Below are positions 17,587-27,681 of a DNA stretch of 64,000 nucleotides, piece after piece. Every line of letters starts with the position of its first letter. Position 1 is the first letter of the stretch. Below the pieces are notes generated by a model, which was not told the DNA's origin, searched no databases, and saw only the letters and a list, made by a program, of their open reading frames with translations. This DNA is from Christiangramia fulva (lineage in GTDB: Bacteria > Bacteroidota > Bacteroidia > Flavobacteriales > Flavobacteriaceae). The position numbers and the translations under genes are program-made. The stretch spans positions 2,604,001 to 2,668,000 of the forward strand of contig NZ_CP028136.1 in NCBI RefSeq assembly GCF_003024155.1, in the 5' to 3' direction.

Positions 17587-18939
17587 ATGAGAACGAAGTC
17601 GAGAAAAAAGAACAGGATCAATGTGGTTACCCTGGGTTGTAGTAAGAATGTTTACGACAGCGAGGTTTTGATGGGGCAGCTTAAGGCCAACAAGAAAGAT
17701 GTGGTACATGAGCAGGAAGGAAATATTGTCGTGATCAATACCTGCGGATTTATCGATAATGCCAAGGAGCAATCGGTGAATACGATTCTTGAATTTGTTG
17801 AAAAGAAAGAGCAGGGCGAGGTAGACAAGGTTTTTGTGACCGGATGCCTTAGTGAACGCTATAAACCCGAACTTCTAAAGGAAATTCCGAATGTTGACCA
17901 GTATTTTGGAACTACCGAATTGCCATCCTTGCTTAAAGCCCTGGAAGCCGATTATAAACATGAACTTTTAGGGGAGCGAATGACCACGACTCCGCAGAAT
18001 TATGCTTTTTTGAAGATCGCCGAAGGTTGTGATCGTCCGTGTTCGTTTTGTGCTATCCCTTTGATGCGCGGGAAACATCGGTCCACACCCATCGAACAAA
18101 TAGTTAAAGAAGCCAAAGGACTTGCAGCAAATGGCGTAAAGGAACTGATACTTATAGCTCAGGACTTAACTTATTACGGTCTTGATCTTTATAAAAAACG
18201 AAACCTGGCAGAATTGCTCGAAAATCTTGTCAAGGTTGAAGGCATTGAGTGGATTCGCCTTCATTATGCCTTTCCTACAGGCTTCCCGATGGATGTACTG
18301 GAAGTGATGAAAAGGGAGCCGAAAATATGCAATTATCTGGATATACCGCTGCAGCATATTTCAGATGATCTTTTGAAATCGATGCGACGTGGCACCACTC
18401 ACGAAAAAACTACCAAATTGCTGAAGGAATTCCGAAAAACGGTTCCTGAAATGGCCATTAGAACTACGCTGATCGTTGGTTATCCGGGAGAGACCGAAGC
18501 TCATTTCGAGGAATTAAAGGAATGGGTAAAGGAAATGCGATTTGAACGCCTGGGTTGTTTTACTTATTCTCATGAGGAAAATACACATGCTTTTAATCTT
18601 GAAGATAATGTTCCGGAAGATGTGAAGCAGCAGCGAGCAAACGAGATCATGGAAATCCAGTCTCAGATCTCCTGGGAACTGAATCAGGAAAAAATTGGAA
18701 AGACCTTTAAAGTGATTATAGATCGTAAGGAAGGCAATTATTTTGTTGGTCGTACCGAGCATGATTCACCCGATGTGGATAACGAAGTGCTGATCGACGC
18801 TACCGAAATTTATCTGAAAACTGGAGAATTCTATGATGTAAAGATCACCGATGCTGCCGATTTTGACCTTTACGGAACTCCGTTAAATGTTAATACTGAA
18901 AAACCCGGGAGAAAAGAATTAAAGATAAGGTCTGTTTAA
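17587..18939 (+). CDS. rimO: Ribosomal protein S12 methylthiotransferase RimO
   Basis: A 450-residue radical SAM enzyme with three domains. The N-terminal cluster-binding domain has cysteines in LGCSKNVYDSE, NTCGFIDNA and VTGCLSERYK. The radical SAM motif is CDRPCSFCAIP near residues 143-153. The C-terminal TRAM domain runs from about 370. It methylthiolates the conserved aspartate of ribosomal protein S12. Signatures distinguish it from MiaB (LGCSKN, CAIPLMRGKHRS). In many Bacteroidota it follows ftsY directly; here other genes lie between them. Confidence 0.96.
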   Translation: MRTKSRKKNRINVVTLGCSKNVYDSEVLMGQLKANKKDVVHEQEGNIVVINTCGFIDNAKEQSVNTILEFVEKKEQGEVDKVFVTGCLSERYKPELLKEIPNVDQYFGTTELPSLLKALEADYKHELLGERMTTTPQNYAFLKIAEGCDRPCSFCAIPLMRGKHRSTPIEQIVKEAKGLAANGVKELILIAQDLTYYGLDLYKKRNLAELLENLVKVEGIEWIRLHYAFPTGFPMDVLEVMKREPKICNYLDIPLQHISDDLLKSMRRGTTHEKTTKLLKEFRKTVPEMAIRTTLIVGYPGETEAHFEELKEWVKEMRFERLGCFTYSHEENTHAFNLEDNVPEDVKQQRANEIMEIQSQISWELNQEKIGKTFKVIIDRKEGNYFVGRTEHDSPDVDNEVLIDATEIYLKTGEFYDVKITDAADFDLYGTPLNVNTEKPGRKELKIRSV

Positions 18940-18960
18940 TAGAACAGTTGCTATAAAAAT

Positions 18961-19001
18961 AAACCTCCCAGGTTTCAAAAACCTGGGAGGTTTTATTTTT
19001 T
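18961..19001. terminator. Bidirectional terminator between rimO and the aldolase gene
   Basis: AAACCTCCCAGGTTT pairs perfectly with AAACCTGGGAGGTTT around a 3-nt loop. A-rich and T-rich flanks serve both converging genes. Confidence 0.9.
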
Positions 19002-19014
19002 GCTTAAATTGAGT

Positions 19015-20073
19015 TTAAGCAACGCTAATATTCTTTTCCAGGTAAACTTCCTGAACTTTATTCAGAAGAGCCACACCATCTTTCATTGGCCGCTGAAATG
19101 CTTTTCGCCCCATAATGAGCCCGGAACCGCCAGCACGTTTATTTACCACAGCGGTTTTGATCGCTTCTTTTTCATCGGAATCTCCTTTGGAACCTCCACC
19201 GGAATTGATCAGACCAATTTTACCCATATAGCAGTTAGCTACCTGATAGCGGCAAAGGTCAATGGGGTGGTCGGTGGTGAGCCCTTCATACATTTCGTCA
19301 TTAAATTTTCCGAAACCTATGTTCTTGAAACCGAAATTATTTGTCGGTAATTTCTGCTTGATCACATCGGCTTTAATCGTGACGCCAAGGTGGTTTGCCT
19401 GCCCGGTTAGATCGGCTGAGCTGTGATAATCTTCACCCTCTTTTTTGAAAGCTGAATTCCTTGTATAGCACCAAAGAATAGTTGCCATTCCCAGCTCATG
19501 AGCTCTTTCAAAACCTGCCGCTATTTCCTGAAGCTGCCTGTTACTTTCTTCCGATCCGAAATAAATTGTCGCTCCGATTGCTACGGCTCCCATATTCCAG
19601 GCTTCATCTACCGATCCATAAGGAATCTGGTCATATTTATTAGGATAGGTGAGCAGCTCATTGTGATTGATCTTGACTATAAACGGTATCTTATGAGCAT
19701 ATTTTCTGGAATGCCTCGCTAATACTCCAAAAGTGGAGGCCACACCGTTACAACCGGCTTCAATAGCCAGTTTTACAATATTTTCCGGATCGAAATAATC
19801 CTGGTTCTTATAAAATGAAAATGCTGCTGAATGTTCAATTCCCTGGTCGATGGGAAGAATGTTTATATATCCGCTTCCTCCTAAATTTCCGTGGTTATAA
19901 AGCTGGGCAAGACTTCTTAAGACCTGTGGATTCCGGTCTGAATCTTCAAAAGTTCGAACCACTTCCGGCCCGGGAATGCTTAGCCGTTCTTTTTTGATCT
20001 TTTCGCAGGTATGCCCCAGATAATAATCGGCTTCTTTACCCAGTGTTTCTTTTACGTATTCAATAGTGTTCAT
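19015..20073 (-). CDS. Class I fructose-bisphosphate aldolase (FbaB/DhnA type)
   Basis: A 352-residue TIM-barrel protein of the DhnA-type aldolase family. Visible stretches are [77 protein letters not shown], and [20 protein letters not shown], with a phosphate-binding [15 protein letters not shown] near the C-terminus. It would cleave fructose-1,6-bisphosphate through a Schiff base, or run the reaction in gluconeogenesis. It lies last in a minus-strand series, 25 bp after the erythromycin-esterase-like gene. Confidence 0.88.
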   Translation of the reverse strand: MNTIEYVKETLGKEADYYLGHTCEKIKKERLSIPGPEVVRTFEDSDRNPQVLRSLAQLYNHGNLGGSGYINILPIDQGIEHSAAFSFYKNQDYFDPENIVKLAIEAGCNGVASTFGVLARHSRKYAHKIPFIVKINHNELLTYPNKYDQIPYGSVDEAWNMGAVAIGATIYFGSEESNRQLQEIAAGFERAHELGMATILWCYTRNSAFKKEGEDYHSSADLTGQANHLGVTIKADVIKQKLPTNNFGFKNIGFGKFNDEMYEGLTTDHPIDLCRYQVANCYMGKIGLINSGGGSKGDSDEKEAIKTAVVNKRAGGSGLIMGRKAFQRPMKDGVALLNKVQEVYLEKNISVA

Positions 20074-20098
20074 TATGACTTATTTTTTGGTTGTTTTT

Positions 20099-21385
20099 TT
20101 ATATTCCAAAAGGATAGGTTTCCGGAGTTAAAGCTCCTTCAGGTTCCAATTTCAATGGGTGAAGGGCAGTGGTTTTATCTATGAAAATGAATCCGTCATA
20201 GCGTTTTGGCATATGCGAAGGCACATAATTTCCTGATTCCCGCTCGGGATGGTAAACCACGCCAATAGCACGATGACCAATTCTTTCACTGAAAATTTCC
20301 TGAGCTTTCGGTTCATCAAAGAAAAAAAGGCTATCTTCTTTCGTAAATTCGTGCATCTCATTTTCAAAACTTCCCGGAATACCTTCCGGAACCATCATTC
20401 TTCGCATAGGAGCTCCCCATCGACTTCCGGCAATGACAGATCCCTCGTAGGAACCAAATCCGAGAAGGAAAGTATCCTCAACCCCTTTTTCTTCGCGTAC
20501 CAGCTGACCAATATTAAAGAGTCCGCTGTGTCGCATATCGGTAGCTCTGGCGTCTCCAATATGGGTGTTGTGCTCCCAGACGATCACTTTTTTATCTTTG
20601 CCGTGATAATTTATCAGGCTGTTCAGGGTTTCCATCATGTGGCGGTCGCGAATATTCCAGGTCTTTTCGCCCAGATCGGCCATGGCCGTATAGTATTTTT
20701 CGGCATTTGCCATGACCAGGGAATTGATCTCAGCATTTAGATCGGCTTCAGGCTCGTTATCGTATTGGTGAGCTCTTTCCCGCACCTGCTTCAGCAGCTT
20801 AACCACTTCTTCTTTACAACCTGGTTTGGAACGTTCAAATATTGAACCGTAAGAATCTTTAGCCTTGTAGGGCTCAAAACAGGTGAGCGCATTTTTCGCG
20901 AGATCTGCCGTTTCAGGATCTTCCTTTTCGAGATAATTTACAATGATCTCCATGCTTTCCCAGAGGCTGTAGACGTCGAGGCCATAAAAACCAACCTTTT
21001 CGGCATATGGTAAATGATCATTGTGCGCTTTCAGCCAGGTCGCAAATGCAGCGATCTCCCAGTTTGCCCACATCCAGGTAGGCCAGCGTTTGAACTCGTG
21101 TAAAACTTCTGAAATTTCTCCTTCAGTTTTTCCTTTGATCCATTTATTGATGGCAAAACAATCCGGCCAGTCTCCTTCCACAGCGATAAAAGAGAAACCT
21201 TTTTCCTCTATTAGTTTTTTTGAAATCTGTGCCCGCCAGGTATAATATTCATGTGTTCCGTGGCTGGCCTCGCCCAGAAGCACGTATTTTTTATCCCCGA
21301 TCTTTTCCATGAGCTGGTCAAGATCTTCTTCGGAATGAAGTGCATGGAAAATTTCTGAATTTGATATCTGATTAGAAAAAGACAT
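20099..21385 (-). CDS. Erythromycin esterase family protein
   Basis: A 428-residue protein of the EreA/EreB-like hydrolase family. LLGEASHGTHEYYTWRAQIS carries the conserved E39 and H42. FIAVEGDWPDC, FYGLDVYSLWESMEIIVNYL and VIVWEHNTHIGDARATDMR provide the later Glu/His residues of the active-site cleft. Characterised members hydrolyse macrolide lactones, but most environmental relatives have unknown substrates, so resistance should not be assumed. It is 25 bp upstream of the aldolase gene and 79 bp after the TVP38 gene. Confidence 0.85.
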   Translation of the reverse strand: MSFSNQISNSEIFHALHSEEDLDQLMEKIGDKKYVLLGEASHGTHEYYTWRAQISKKLIEEKGFSFIAVEGDWPDCFAINKWIKGKTEGEISEVLHEFKRWPTWMWANWEIAAFATWLKAHNDHLPYAEKVGFYGLDVYSLWESMEIIVNYLEKEDPETADLAKNALTCFEPYKAKDSYGSIFERSKPGCKEEVVKLLKQVRERAHQYDNEPEADLNAEINSLVMANAEKYYTAMADLGEKTWNIRDRHMMETLNSLINYHGKDKKVIVWEHNTHIGDARATDMRHSGLFNIGQLVREEKGVEDTFLLGFGSYEGSVIAGSRWGAPMRRMMVPEGIPGSFENEMHEFTKEDSLFFFDEPKAQEIFSERIGHRAIGVVYHPERESGNYVPSHMPKRYDGFIFIDKTTALHPLKLEPEGALTPETYPFGI

Positions 21386-21464
21386 AATTCATGCTTTTTC
21401 CTGAAGGTAAAATTTTTAGTTAAGGAGCTGACTTATAGGGATGATAAAAAAACCTAAAAAAAAG

Positions 21465-22223
21465 TTAAGCATTTTCCTTTTTGCGTTTTTTCTTATTGCG
21501 ATGATCAATATATACATAAGCGGCGTAGATCAGAATTCCGGCACCGCCAATCCAATAGAGGCCATTTTTGAGTTTTTCAGTCTCTCTTCCGAAATAAGCA
21601 ATGGCAAAGGCAAGAGGAGTAATTCCGCAGAGGGTGGCAAAAATAAACTTGCGGTATTTCATACCGAGCATTCCGGCAATAATACTGATGCCATCATTTG
21701 AAAGAAAAGGTGAAATTCTGAAAATCGCGATGGTCCAGAAGCCGTAATTTGAAACCCAGTAACTAATCTGCTTGTTTTTAGAACTGCCGAGCATTTTCTG
21801 AAGCCGGTCTTCTCCAAGGAATTTTCCTATCCAGAAGGCGATCGTTGAAGCACAAAAAACACCGGCGACAGAGATGAGCGCTCCACCCCAGAAACCATAG
21901 GCTAGCACCGCTACGATCATGGGAAGCCAGGAGGGAAAAACCACGAGGAAAATTTGAAGGATCATGATAATGATGATCGCAAAAGGTCCCCAGAAACCAA
22001 AACCCTTGAAGTAATCACGAATTTTGATTTCATCCTGACTCCAGAGGATATTCCAGGTTTGGTTTATAAAATCATGAAAAGAAGGAATGGCGAAATAACA
22101 TATTACCAGGGCGGCAATACAACTTCCGGTTAGGATGTACGAGAATTTTTCTGACAAATCCTGAATTTTTTGTTGAAAGCTGAAGATAAAAAATTGGCGG
22201 GAAAGAGTCTTCCCGCCAATCAT
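21465..22223 (-). CDS. TVP38/TMEM64 (DedA-like) family membrane protein
   Basis: An inner membrane protein of up to 252 residues with about six hydrophobic segments. The family core is visible: FPSWLPMIVAVLAYGFWGGA, SVAGVFCASTIAFWIGKFLG, and FRISPFLSNDGISIIAGMLG. The C-terminus is basic (DHRNKKKRKKENA). These proteins are thought to move or scramble lipids, or to support membrane traffic. The start is uncertain: the first 11 codons lie inside a strong terminator hairpin of the upstream M16 gene. A TTG at 22157 or another non-ATG start may be the real one. Confidence 0.82.
   Translation of the reverse strand: MIGGKTLSRQFFIFSFQQKIQDLSEKFSYILTGSCIAALVICYFAIPSFHDFINQTWNILWSQDEIKIRDYFKGFGFWGPFAIIIIMILQIFLVVFPSWLPMIVAVLAYGFWGGALISVAGVFCASTIAFWIGKFLGEDRLQKMLGSSKNKQISYWVSNYGFWTIAIFRISPFLSNDGISIIAGMLGMKYRKFIFATLCGITPLAFAIAYFGRETEKLKNGLYWIGGAGILIYAAYVYIDHRNKKKRKKENA
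22187..22220 (-). terminator. Rho-independent terminator after the M16 peptidase gene
   Basis: ATTGGCGGGAA and TTCCCGCCAAT form a perfect 11-bp stem around a 6-nt loop. On the minus strand it is followed by TTTTTT. It lies 40 bp after the M16 stop codon and inside the 5' end of the TVP38 frame. Confidence 0.88.
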
Positions 22224-22259
22224 TAAAGCTTTTATAAAATTTCTTTAAATAATATCGGT

Positions 22260-25085
22260 TTACTGACTATTCTCATTTTCAGGATTTAGCAAAATCGGCT
22301 CCCCGAAACCAAGCTCTTTGAGTCGCTCCAACTGGGTTTTCGCATCCCCCACAATGAGGTAATACATGCGCTCTGGATTGACATATTTTTTAGCGAGCTC
22401 CTGGATATCCATTACCGAAAGGTCCTCTACCTTTGCTTCCTGCTTTTTTATATAATCGTAATCATAGCCATAATCGCTGATCTCGCTTAGCATGTTAAGT
22501 TTAGCGCCCAGGGTCTCAAATTTACGCGCGTTGCTTTTGATCATATAACTTTTGGTTACCTCCAAATCTTCCGGGGTAAAGGTGGAGGGATATTTTTCTA
22601 AGATCTCTTTGATCAGAGAAGCCGCTTCGTAGGTGATATTTGTTCTCACGCCGCTGCTTATCACAAAAGGGCCGATATAATTACGGTCTTCAAATCTTGA
22701 ACGTATTCCGTAGGTATATCCTTTGCCTTCTCTGAGTTGCTGGGTTAGCCTGGAAGCAAAACTTCCGCCTCCCAGGCGATAATTCATCACTTCAGCGGGG
22801 TAAAAATCCTTGCTGGTTGCGGAAACTGCTGGCGCTCCAAACATGAATACGGACTGCTTGGCGCCTGGAACGTCATAAAAATAAACCTTTGATTCCTTGG
22901 GAGGCTGGAAATCAGGAACTTTTGGAAAGTCGACGCTCTTTGGGGGCCAGCTTGCAGAAATCGCTTTTAAAGCATCTGAAACTTTATCTTTTTCGATAGC
23001 GCCAGCAACCAGAAAACTTGAATTTAGTGGAGAGAGATTTTCTTCGTAATAATTCTTCAGGTCCTGAAGTTTCATGTCCTCCACGGTTTCTTCAGTCCCC
23101 AATTCGTTATAAGAAAGAATATTATCCTTTCCGTAGATAAGTTTGTCAAACTGGTTTTGAGCGATCGCATTAGGATCCCCTTTTTCTTCCTGTAATTCGC
23201 TTAGGGTTTGCTGTTTAAGCAATTCAAATTCCTTCTCGTCCCAACGTGGCTCCAGTAGAATCTCTTTTACGAGTTTCATGGTTTCAGGGAAATTCTTTGC
23301 CAGGGTAGTGCCGAAAATGCTCATTTTCTCTTTACCCGAACGAACATAGATCGACGCACCAAGTAATTCGATGGCCTCTTCAAGTTCAGCAGGAGTTTTG
23401 GTTTGTGTCCCCCTGGTCATCAGGCTGGCAAGCATATGAGCGACACCGGCATTCGATGGTTCTTCCAAAAGCTGTCCGCCTTTGATATCCAGGCTGAACT
23501 GTACCAGCGGTACCTCGTTATTGGTAATTCCCAGAATCTTCATTCCCGAAGGCATATTTGCTTCCCATACCTCGGGGATTGAGAGCTCAGGTTTTCCGTG
23601 ATAAGGTGGCTCGACGCTGCGATCAAAACTGGAAGGGGTCTTTTCATAACTTGCCTGTTTGCTGGTATCAAATTCTTCTTCGGCACCCTCAACGATCTTT
23701 TCTTCTACCACTTTGGCTTTTTCTGAATTTTCGAGTGCGAGCTCAGGCTGGCCTTTGGGTACAAATGAAGTTGCTACAAAATTCTTTCCTTTAATGTATT
23801 TATTGTAAACCCGCATCACATCGTCGGCAGATACCGCCAGCATTTTTTCCACTTCCTTGTTGATATAATTGGGGTCATTCGCAAAGATTTGATATTGTGC
23901 CAGCTGAAAACCTTTTCCAAGCACACTGGAAATAGACTGGTAAAAACTGGTTTCAAGCCCGGCTTTTATACGCTGAAGATCTTTGGCAGGAATGCCTTTT
24001 TTTTCAAAATCTGAAAAAGTTTCCTTTATGGCCTGCTGTACAGAGTCGAGATCCTTTCCTTCATAAGCTCGCACCTGAAGCAGGAGTTCCCCTGCAAGTT
24101 CTGACGTATAATCTTCCATTTTCACATCCCCACTCAAGTTTTTTTCTTCCACTAATTTCTTATATAACGGCGCATTTTTTCCATCGGCAAGGTAATTTGC
24201 CAGGATTTCCAGGGCGTAAGAATCTTCATGGTAAGAATAAACAGAAGGCCAGGCGAGTGTAAGCTCGGGAAGTTTGGCAAAATTATCTTCGTGATAAAGT
24301 TTTTTTGTTTGATCAAGTTCTACCATCTGCTTTTCCTGCTCTTCGATTTGCGGTCCCCGCTCGATCTCATCAAAATATTTATGAACCCACTCCTTTGCCT
24401 CCTCCTTTTCAAAGTTTCCTGAAATGGTCAGGATCACATTGTTAGGTACATACCAGTGGTTATAAAAATCTTTTACATCCTGAAGTGTGGCATTTTGAAG
24501 ATCTTCCAGGCTGCCTATTACCTGCCAGTGGTACGGATGGCCTTCCGGATATAAATTACGGTCGACTACATACATGGTGTGGCCGTAAGGGCGGTTATCG
24601 ACCCGCTGCCTTTTTTCATTTTTGACTACCTGTTTTTCCTTGGCCAGTACAGGTTCTGTCACCGTATTTATGAAAAATCCGAGTTTTTCGGCTTCTGCCC
24701 AGATCATTTTTTCCAGCGCGTCATCAGGCACCGTCTGGAAATAGTTGGTACGATCACGGCTGGTCGAGCCATTTGCACCAGAACCACCCACCCGGGCACT
24801 GAGTTTATCAAGACCACCTTTGCCTAGATTTTCAGATTCAAGGAAAAGCAAATGCTCGAATAAATGCGCAAAGCCTGTTTTGCCTTCTTTTTCTCTGGCC
24901 GAACCCACATGGGCGGTAAGGGCTACCGCCACTACGGGATCTGAAGTATCCTGGTGAAGGATCACCTTCAGCCCGTTTTCCAGGCTGAAGGTTTCAAAAT
25001 CTATCTGATATTTAGGTGACTTATCCTGTGCGAAAAGGCTTCCGCAGAACACCAAAAAAAGAGAGAAAGCTTTTAAAAATTTCAT
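22260..25085 (-). CDS. M16 family zinc metallopeptidase (two-domain, secreted)
   Basis: A 941-residue protein with a signal peptide (AFSLFLVFCGSLFAQ). The inverted zinc motif HLFEH is at H74-E77-H78, with the distal glutamate expected near EKQVVKNEKRQRVDNRPYG. A second M16 half (from about 510, EVWEANMPSGMKILGITNNE) lacks the zinc motif, as is normal for the inactive clamshell half. QQLREGKGYTYGIRSRFEDR is the conserved substrate-binding segment. It probably degrades peptides in the periplasm. It begins 1 bp after the M14 gene ends, so the two peptidases form an operon closed by a strong terminator. Confidence 0.93.
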   Translation of the reverse strand: MKFLKAFSLFLVFCGSLFAQDKSPKYQIDFETFSLENGLKVILHQDTSDPVVAVALTAHVGSAREKEGKTGFAHLFEHLLFLESENLGKGGLDKLSARVGGSGANGSTSRDRTNYFQTVPDDALEKMIWAEAEKLGFFINTVTEPVLAKEKQVVKNEKRQRVDNRPYGHTMYVVDRNLYPEGHPYHWQVIGSLEDLQNATLQDVKDFYNHWYVPNNVILTISGNFEKEEAKEWVHKYFDEIERGPQIEEQEKQMVELDQTKKLYHEDNFAKLPELTLAWPSVYSYHEDSYALEILANYLADGKNAPLYKKLVEEKNLSGDVKMEDYTSELAGELLLQVRAYEGKDLDSVQQAIKETFSDFEKKGIPAKDLQRIKAGLETSFYQSISSVLGKGFQLAQYQIFANDPNYINKEVEKMLAVSADDVMRVYNKYIKGKNFVATSFVPKGQPELALENSEKAKVVEEKIVEGAEEEFDTSKQASYEKTPSSFDRSVEPPYHGKPELSIPEVWEANMPSGMKILGITNNEVPLVQFSLDIKGGQLLEEPSNAGVAHMLASLMTRGTQTKTPAELEEAIELLGASIYVRSGKEKMSIFGTTLAKNFPETMKLVKEILLEPRWDEKEFELLKQQTLSELQEEKGDPNAIAQNQFDKLIYGKDNILSYNELGTEETVEDMKLQDLKNYYEENLSPLNSSFLVAGAIEKDKVSDALKAISASWPPKSVDFPKVPDFQPPKESKVYFYDVPGAKQSVFMFGAPAVSATSKDFYPAEVMNYRLGGGSFASRLTQQLREGKGYTYGIRSRFEDRNYIGPFVISSGVRTNITYEAASLIKEILEKYPSTFTPEDLEVTKSYMIKSNARKFETLGAKLNMLSEISDYGYDYDYIKKQEAKVEDLSVMDIQELAKKYVNPERMYYLIVGDAKTQLERLKELGFGEPILLNPENENSQ

Positions 25086-25086
25086 G

Positions 25087-27570
25087 TTATAGTGAAAAAA
25101 CGTTGTTGTTCACAAAAAAGATGGCGTTGGCGAAAAACAGTTTTCCGTTTTGCCAGAAGGCCCTGAAAAGGGGATTGTCCACCATATAGATGATGCTTCC
25201 TTCTCCCATTCGTTCTTCCCCAAATACCAGTGAATTCTTGAGGTTTCTGGAAGCCTTGCTTCCGGCAAAGCCAGAAACGAATTCCGGATTTTTAATATAC
25301 GCCACATTGTAACCATTGTCCAGAAAAGAATAAGTGTCGCTGCTCAATTTTAAACTGAAATACTCATCGTCATAACCATATGCCATGGGATGTGTAGGAT
25401 CGACTGTTGTTTTTACAATGCTGCCGGTGATGAGATTACTGATACTCTGTCTTTCCCTTTGGCTATATGGAATCAAATTATTTTTTGAAATAGTATCTTT
25501 TGGCTCTGGTTTATTTTCTTTCAGGTCAAAGCCTTCCCGGCCGGCGAAAGACTGTAAAGCATCGCCAATTGCGATCAATTTGCCCCCATCTTTTACCCAG
25601 GAGGTGATTTTTTTAAAGGATTCTTCGTCAAGGAAGGCGGAATACGAACCGGAAGGCATTACCAAAACATCAAAATTATCCAGATCGGCTCTTTTGAAAT
25701 AATCAGTTCCGATTGGGGTGATTTGATAATTAAGGTCTTTTTCAAAGAAATACCATACCTCGCCAAAATTCAGTGAAGACACTTCATTGCCGCGAAGTAC
25801 AGCGATACGCTGTTTGTTGATGAGCTTCACATCAGCCGATCCAAAATCGGGACCTTTCGAAGAAAATCCGGTATTGGCATTGAAAAGTTGGCGCTGGTGA
25901 TCATTAGCGATCTTTATCACTTTCTCATCGAAATTTTCCAGTTTCTGGTTGTCACTTTTTGTAATGATGAGGCTGCCGCGTTTAAATTTTTGTCCGCCGG
26001 TCTGAAACGGCGTCTCTGTAAACCGAACTCTTATATCATTTTTTAAAAGGTCAGCGAGGAAACTTGCATCCTGCATACTGTTCCATTTCAAAATATATGC
26101 GGCAGCATTCGGCGCAGGAGTATTTTGGATATTTTTCTGGGGGGCAGTTCCGGTCGCAGCCACAAGTTTTGAACTGGCGACTGCATCAAGTCCGTAGGCA
26201 TAAGGAAGGCTCCAGGCAGTGATGTCGTAAGTGAGTGAATCATTCAGTTTGGTTTTTGGCTCAAAAAGTACCTTTACCATTTTACCTTTTGGCTGATTCA
26301 CAGAAACGATAAGACTTCCATCGCCAAAATTTCCAGACCCTTTATTCGATGTTTTATAATTATACCCGCTTATACGGCCGGGATTCCCGTAGCCGTATTT
26401 TATTTCATGCTTATCTAGCAATTCAGTAAGCGCTTCCAGTTTATCAGGATCTCCGCTTAAAACATAGCTCTGGTAATCAAAATCATCATTCTGGAAGAAT
26501 TTTTTGAATTGATTATTGAGCTCATCCGCATTTTTTGCAGCCATTTCTACAGTAGAAATTCCCGTGGTAAAATGATGGGCTATTCTATCTTTCAAAGTAA
26601 GTATATAGCCTTCATCGGTTTGAATGCCCAGACCGGCCATTCCGTGCCCTGCCTGTTCGTAAGTCATCCCAATGGCTCCCATATAAGTTGGATAGGTGTC
26701 GCCGTAACTGGGATAAAGTAAATCGAATCTTTCACCGGTAAAATAGAGCCATCCGTTTTCATCGAAATATTTCGCGTGGTTTTTTCCAATTCTGGTTTGG
26801 AAGTCTTTTTGGAAAGGAGTGATTACCTCATGAAAAGGCTCGGCAGCAGGTGCGAAATAATAGGGTTCATTAATTCCCTGTTCATGAAAATCGACATGAA
26901 TATGAGGCATCCAGTCATTATAAACCTTTAATCGCTGTCTTGTTTCAACCTGTGTAGCCCAGGCCCAGTCACGGTTTAGATCGAAAAGATAATGATTCGG
27001 CCGTCCGCCTGGCCATGGTTCATGATGCTCTATGGCAATTTGTTTTGTGTTGTAAGGCTCGGTTTTCACCTGATTGTACCAGTTTACATAACGGTCGCGA
27101 CCATCAGGATTCACGCAGGGATCGATGATCACCACAGTGTTTTCCAACCAGTCTTTTTTCTCGGTGATGAGCGTGTAAAGGGTTTTCATAGCAGCTTCGG
27201 TACTGGAAGCTTCATTGCCATGTACATTATAGCTAAGCCAGACAATGGCTTTATTTGAGGTAGCAGTTCCGGGAGAGGTCACTTCCTTTAAATGATCGGC
27301 CCTGATCTGTTCCAGGTTTTTAAGGTTCTCTTCGGAAGAGATTACCGCATAGGTGAGTGGCCGGCGTTCATTGGTTTTTCCATAGGTATGGTATTCGACT
27401 AAGGGAGAATTTTCTGCAACATCTGAAAAATAATCAACCACATCAGCGTGGCGTGTAAATTGAGATCCCAATTCATAACCCAAAAATTCTGAAGGGGATT
27501 TAACTTCTTGAGATACTGCTAATTGGATGTTTAGAAATAGAAAGCTAACTGCTAGAAAGTAATTTTTCAT
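25087..27570 (-). CDS. M14 family zinc carboxypeptidase (secreted)
   Basis: An 827-residue protein starting MKNYFLAVSFLFLNIQLAVS, a clear signal peptide; this ATG at 27570 is preferred over an in-frame one 45 bp upstream, which would put a hydrophilic lead on the signal. The M14 domain covers about 30-360: the HxxE pair in YNVHGNEASSTEA, the third ligand in HVDFHEQG, and the catalytic glutamate likely in MTYEQAGHG. The C-terminal half has a glutamine-amidotransferase-like Rossmann region (DNFDVLVMPSGSYSAFLDEE, WVKDGGKLIAIGDALQSFAG). It should trim peptides or amide-linked substrates in the periplasm. It leads the operon with the M16 peptidase. Confidence 0.9.
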   Translation of the reverse strand: MKNYFLAVSFLFLNIQLAVSQEVKSPSEFLGYELGSQFTRHADVVDYFSDVAENSPLVEYHTYGKTNERRPLTYAVISSEENLKNLEQIRADHLKEVTSPGTATSNKAIVWLSYNVHGNEASSTEAAMKTLYTLITEKKDWLENTVVIIDPCVNPDGRDRYVNWYNQVKTEPYNTKQIAIEHHEPWPGGRPNHYLFDLNRDWAWATQVETRQRLKVYNDWMPHIHVDFHEQGINEPYYFAPAAEPFHEVITPFQKDFQTRIGKNHAKYFDENGWLYFTGERFDLLYPSYGDTYPTYMGAIGMTYEQAGHGMAGLGIQTDEGYILTLKDRIAHHFTTGISTVEMAAKNADELNNQFKKFFQNDDFDYQSYVLSGDPDKLEALTELLDKHEIKYGYGNPGRISGYNYKTSNKGSGNFGDGSLIVSVNQPKGKMVKVLFEPKTKLNDSLTYDITAWSLPYAYGLDAVASSKLVAATGTAPQKNIQNTPAPNAAAYILKWNSMQDASFLADLLKNDIRVRFTETPFQTGGQKFKRGSLIITKSDNQKLENFDEKVIKIANDHQRQLFNANTGFSSKGPDFGSADVKLINKQRIAVLRGNEVSSLNFGEVWYFFEKDLNYQITPIGTDYFKRADLDNFDVLVMPSGSYSAFLDEESFKKITSWVKDGGKLIAIGDALQSFAGREGFDLKENKPEPKDTISKNNLIPYSQRERQSISNLITGSIVKTTVDPTHPMAYGYDDEYFSLKLSSDTYSFLDNGYNVAYIKNPEFVSGFAGSKASRNLKNSLVFGEERMGEGSIIYMVDNPLFRAFWQNGKLFFANAIFFVNNNVFSL

Positions 27571-27655
27571 CAAATTAAAAATTTTTATAAACCCAGTAAA
27601 TATAATACCTACCATTGAATTAACTAAAAATTAGTGAATAAATCCTTATCTTCAA

Positions 27656-27663
27656 TATCTTTG
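27656..27663 (+). promoter_or_regulatory. Promoter -7 element for bshC
   Basis: TATCTTTG matches TAnnTTTG, 18 bp before the ATG at 27682. It lies within the longer GTG-started frame and so decides the start. Confidence 0.5.
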
Positions 27664-27681
27664 CAGGTAGAACAGAAATCT

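Noticed and set aside
20099-21385. Macrolide resistance gene
   Set aside because: Family membership alone does not show macrolide hydrolysis, and the neighbours are housekeeping genes.
23558-24957. Plus-strand frames within the M16 gene
   Set aside because: They are antisense shadows of a well supported peptidase reading frame.
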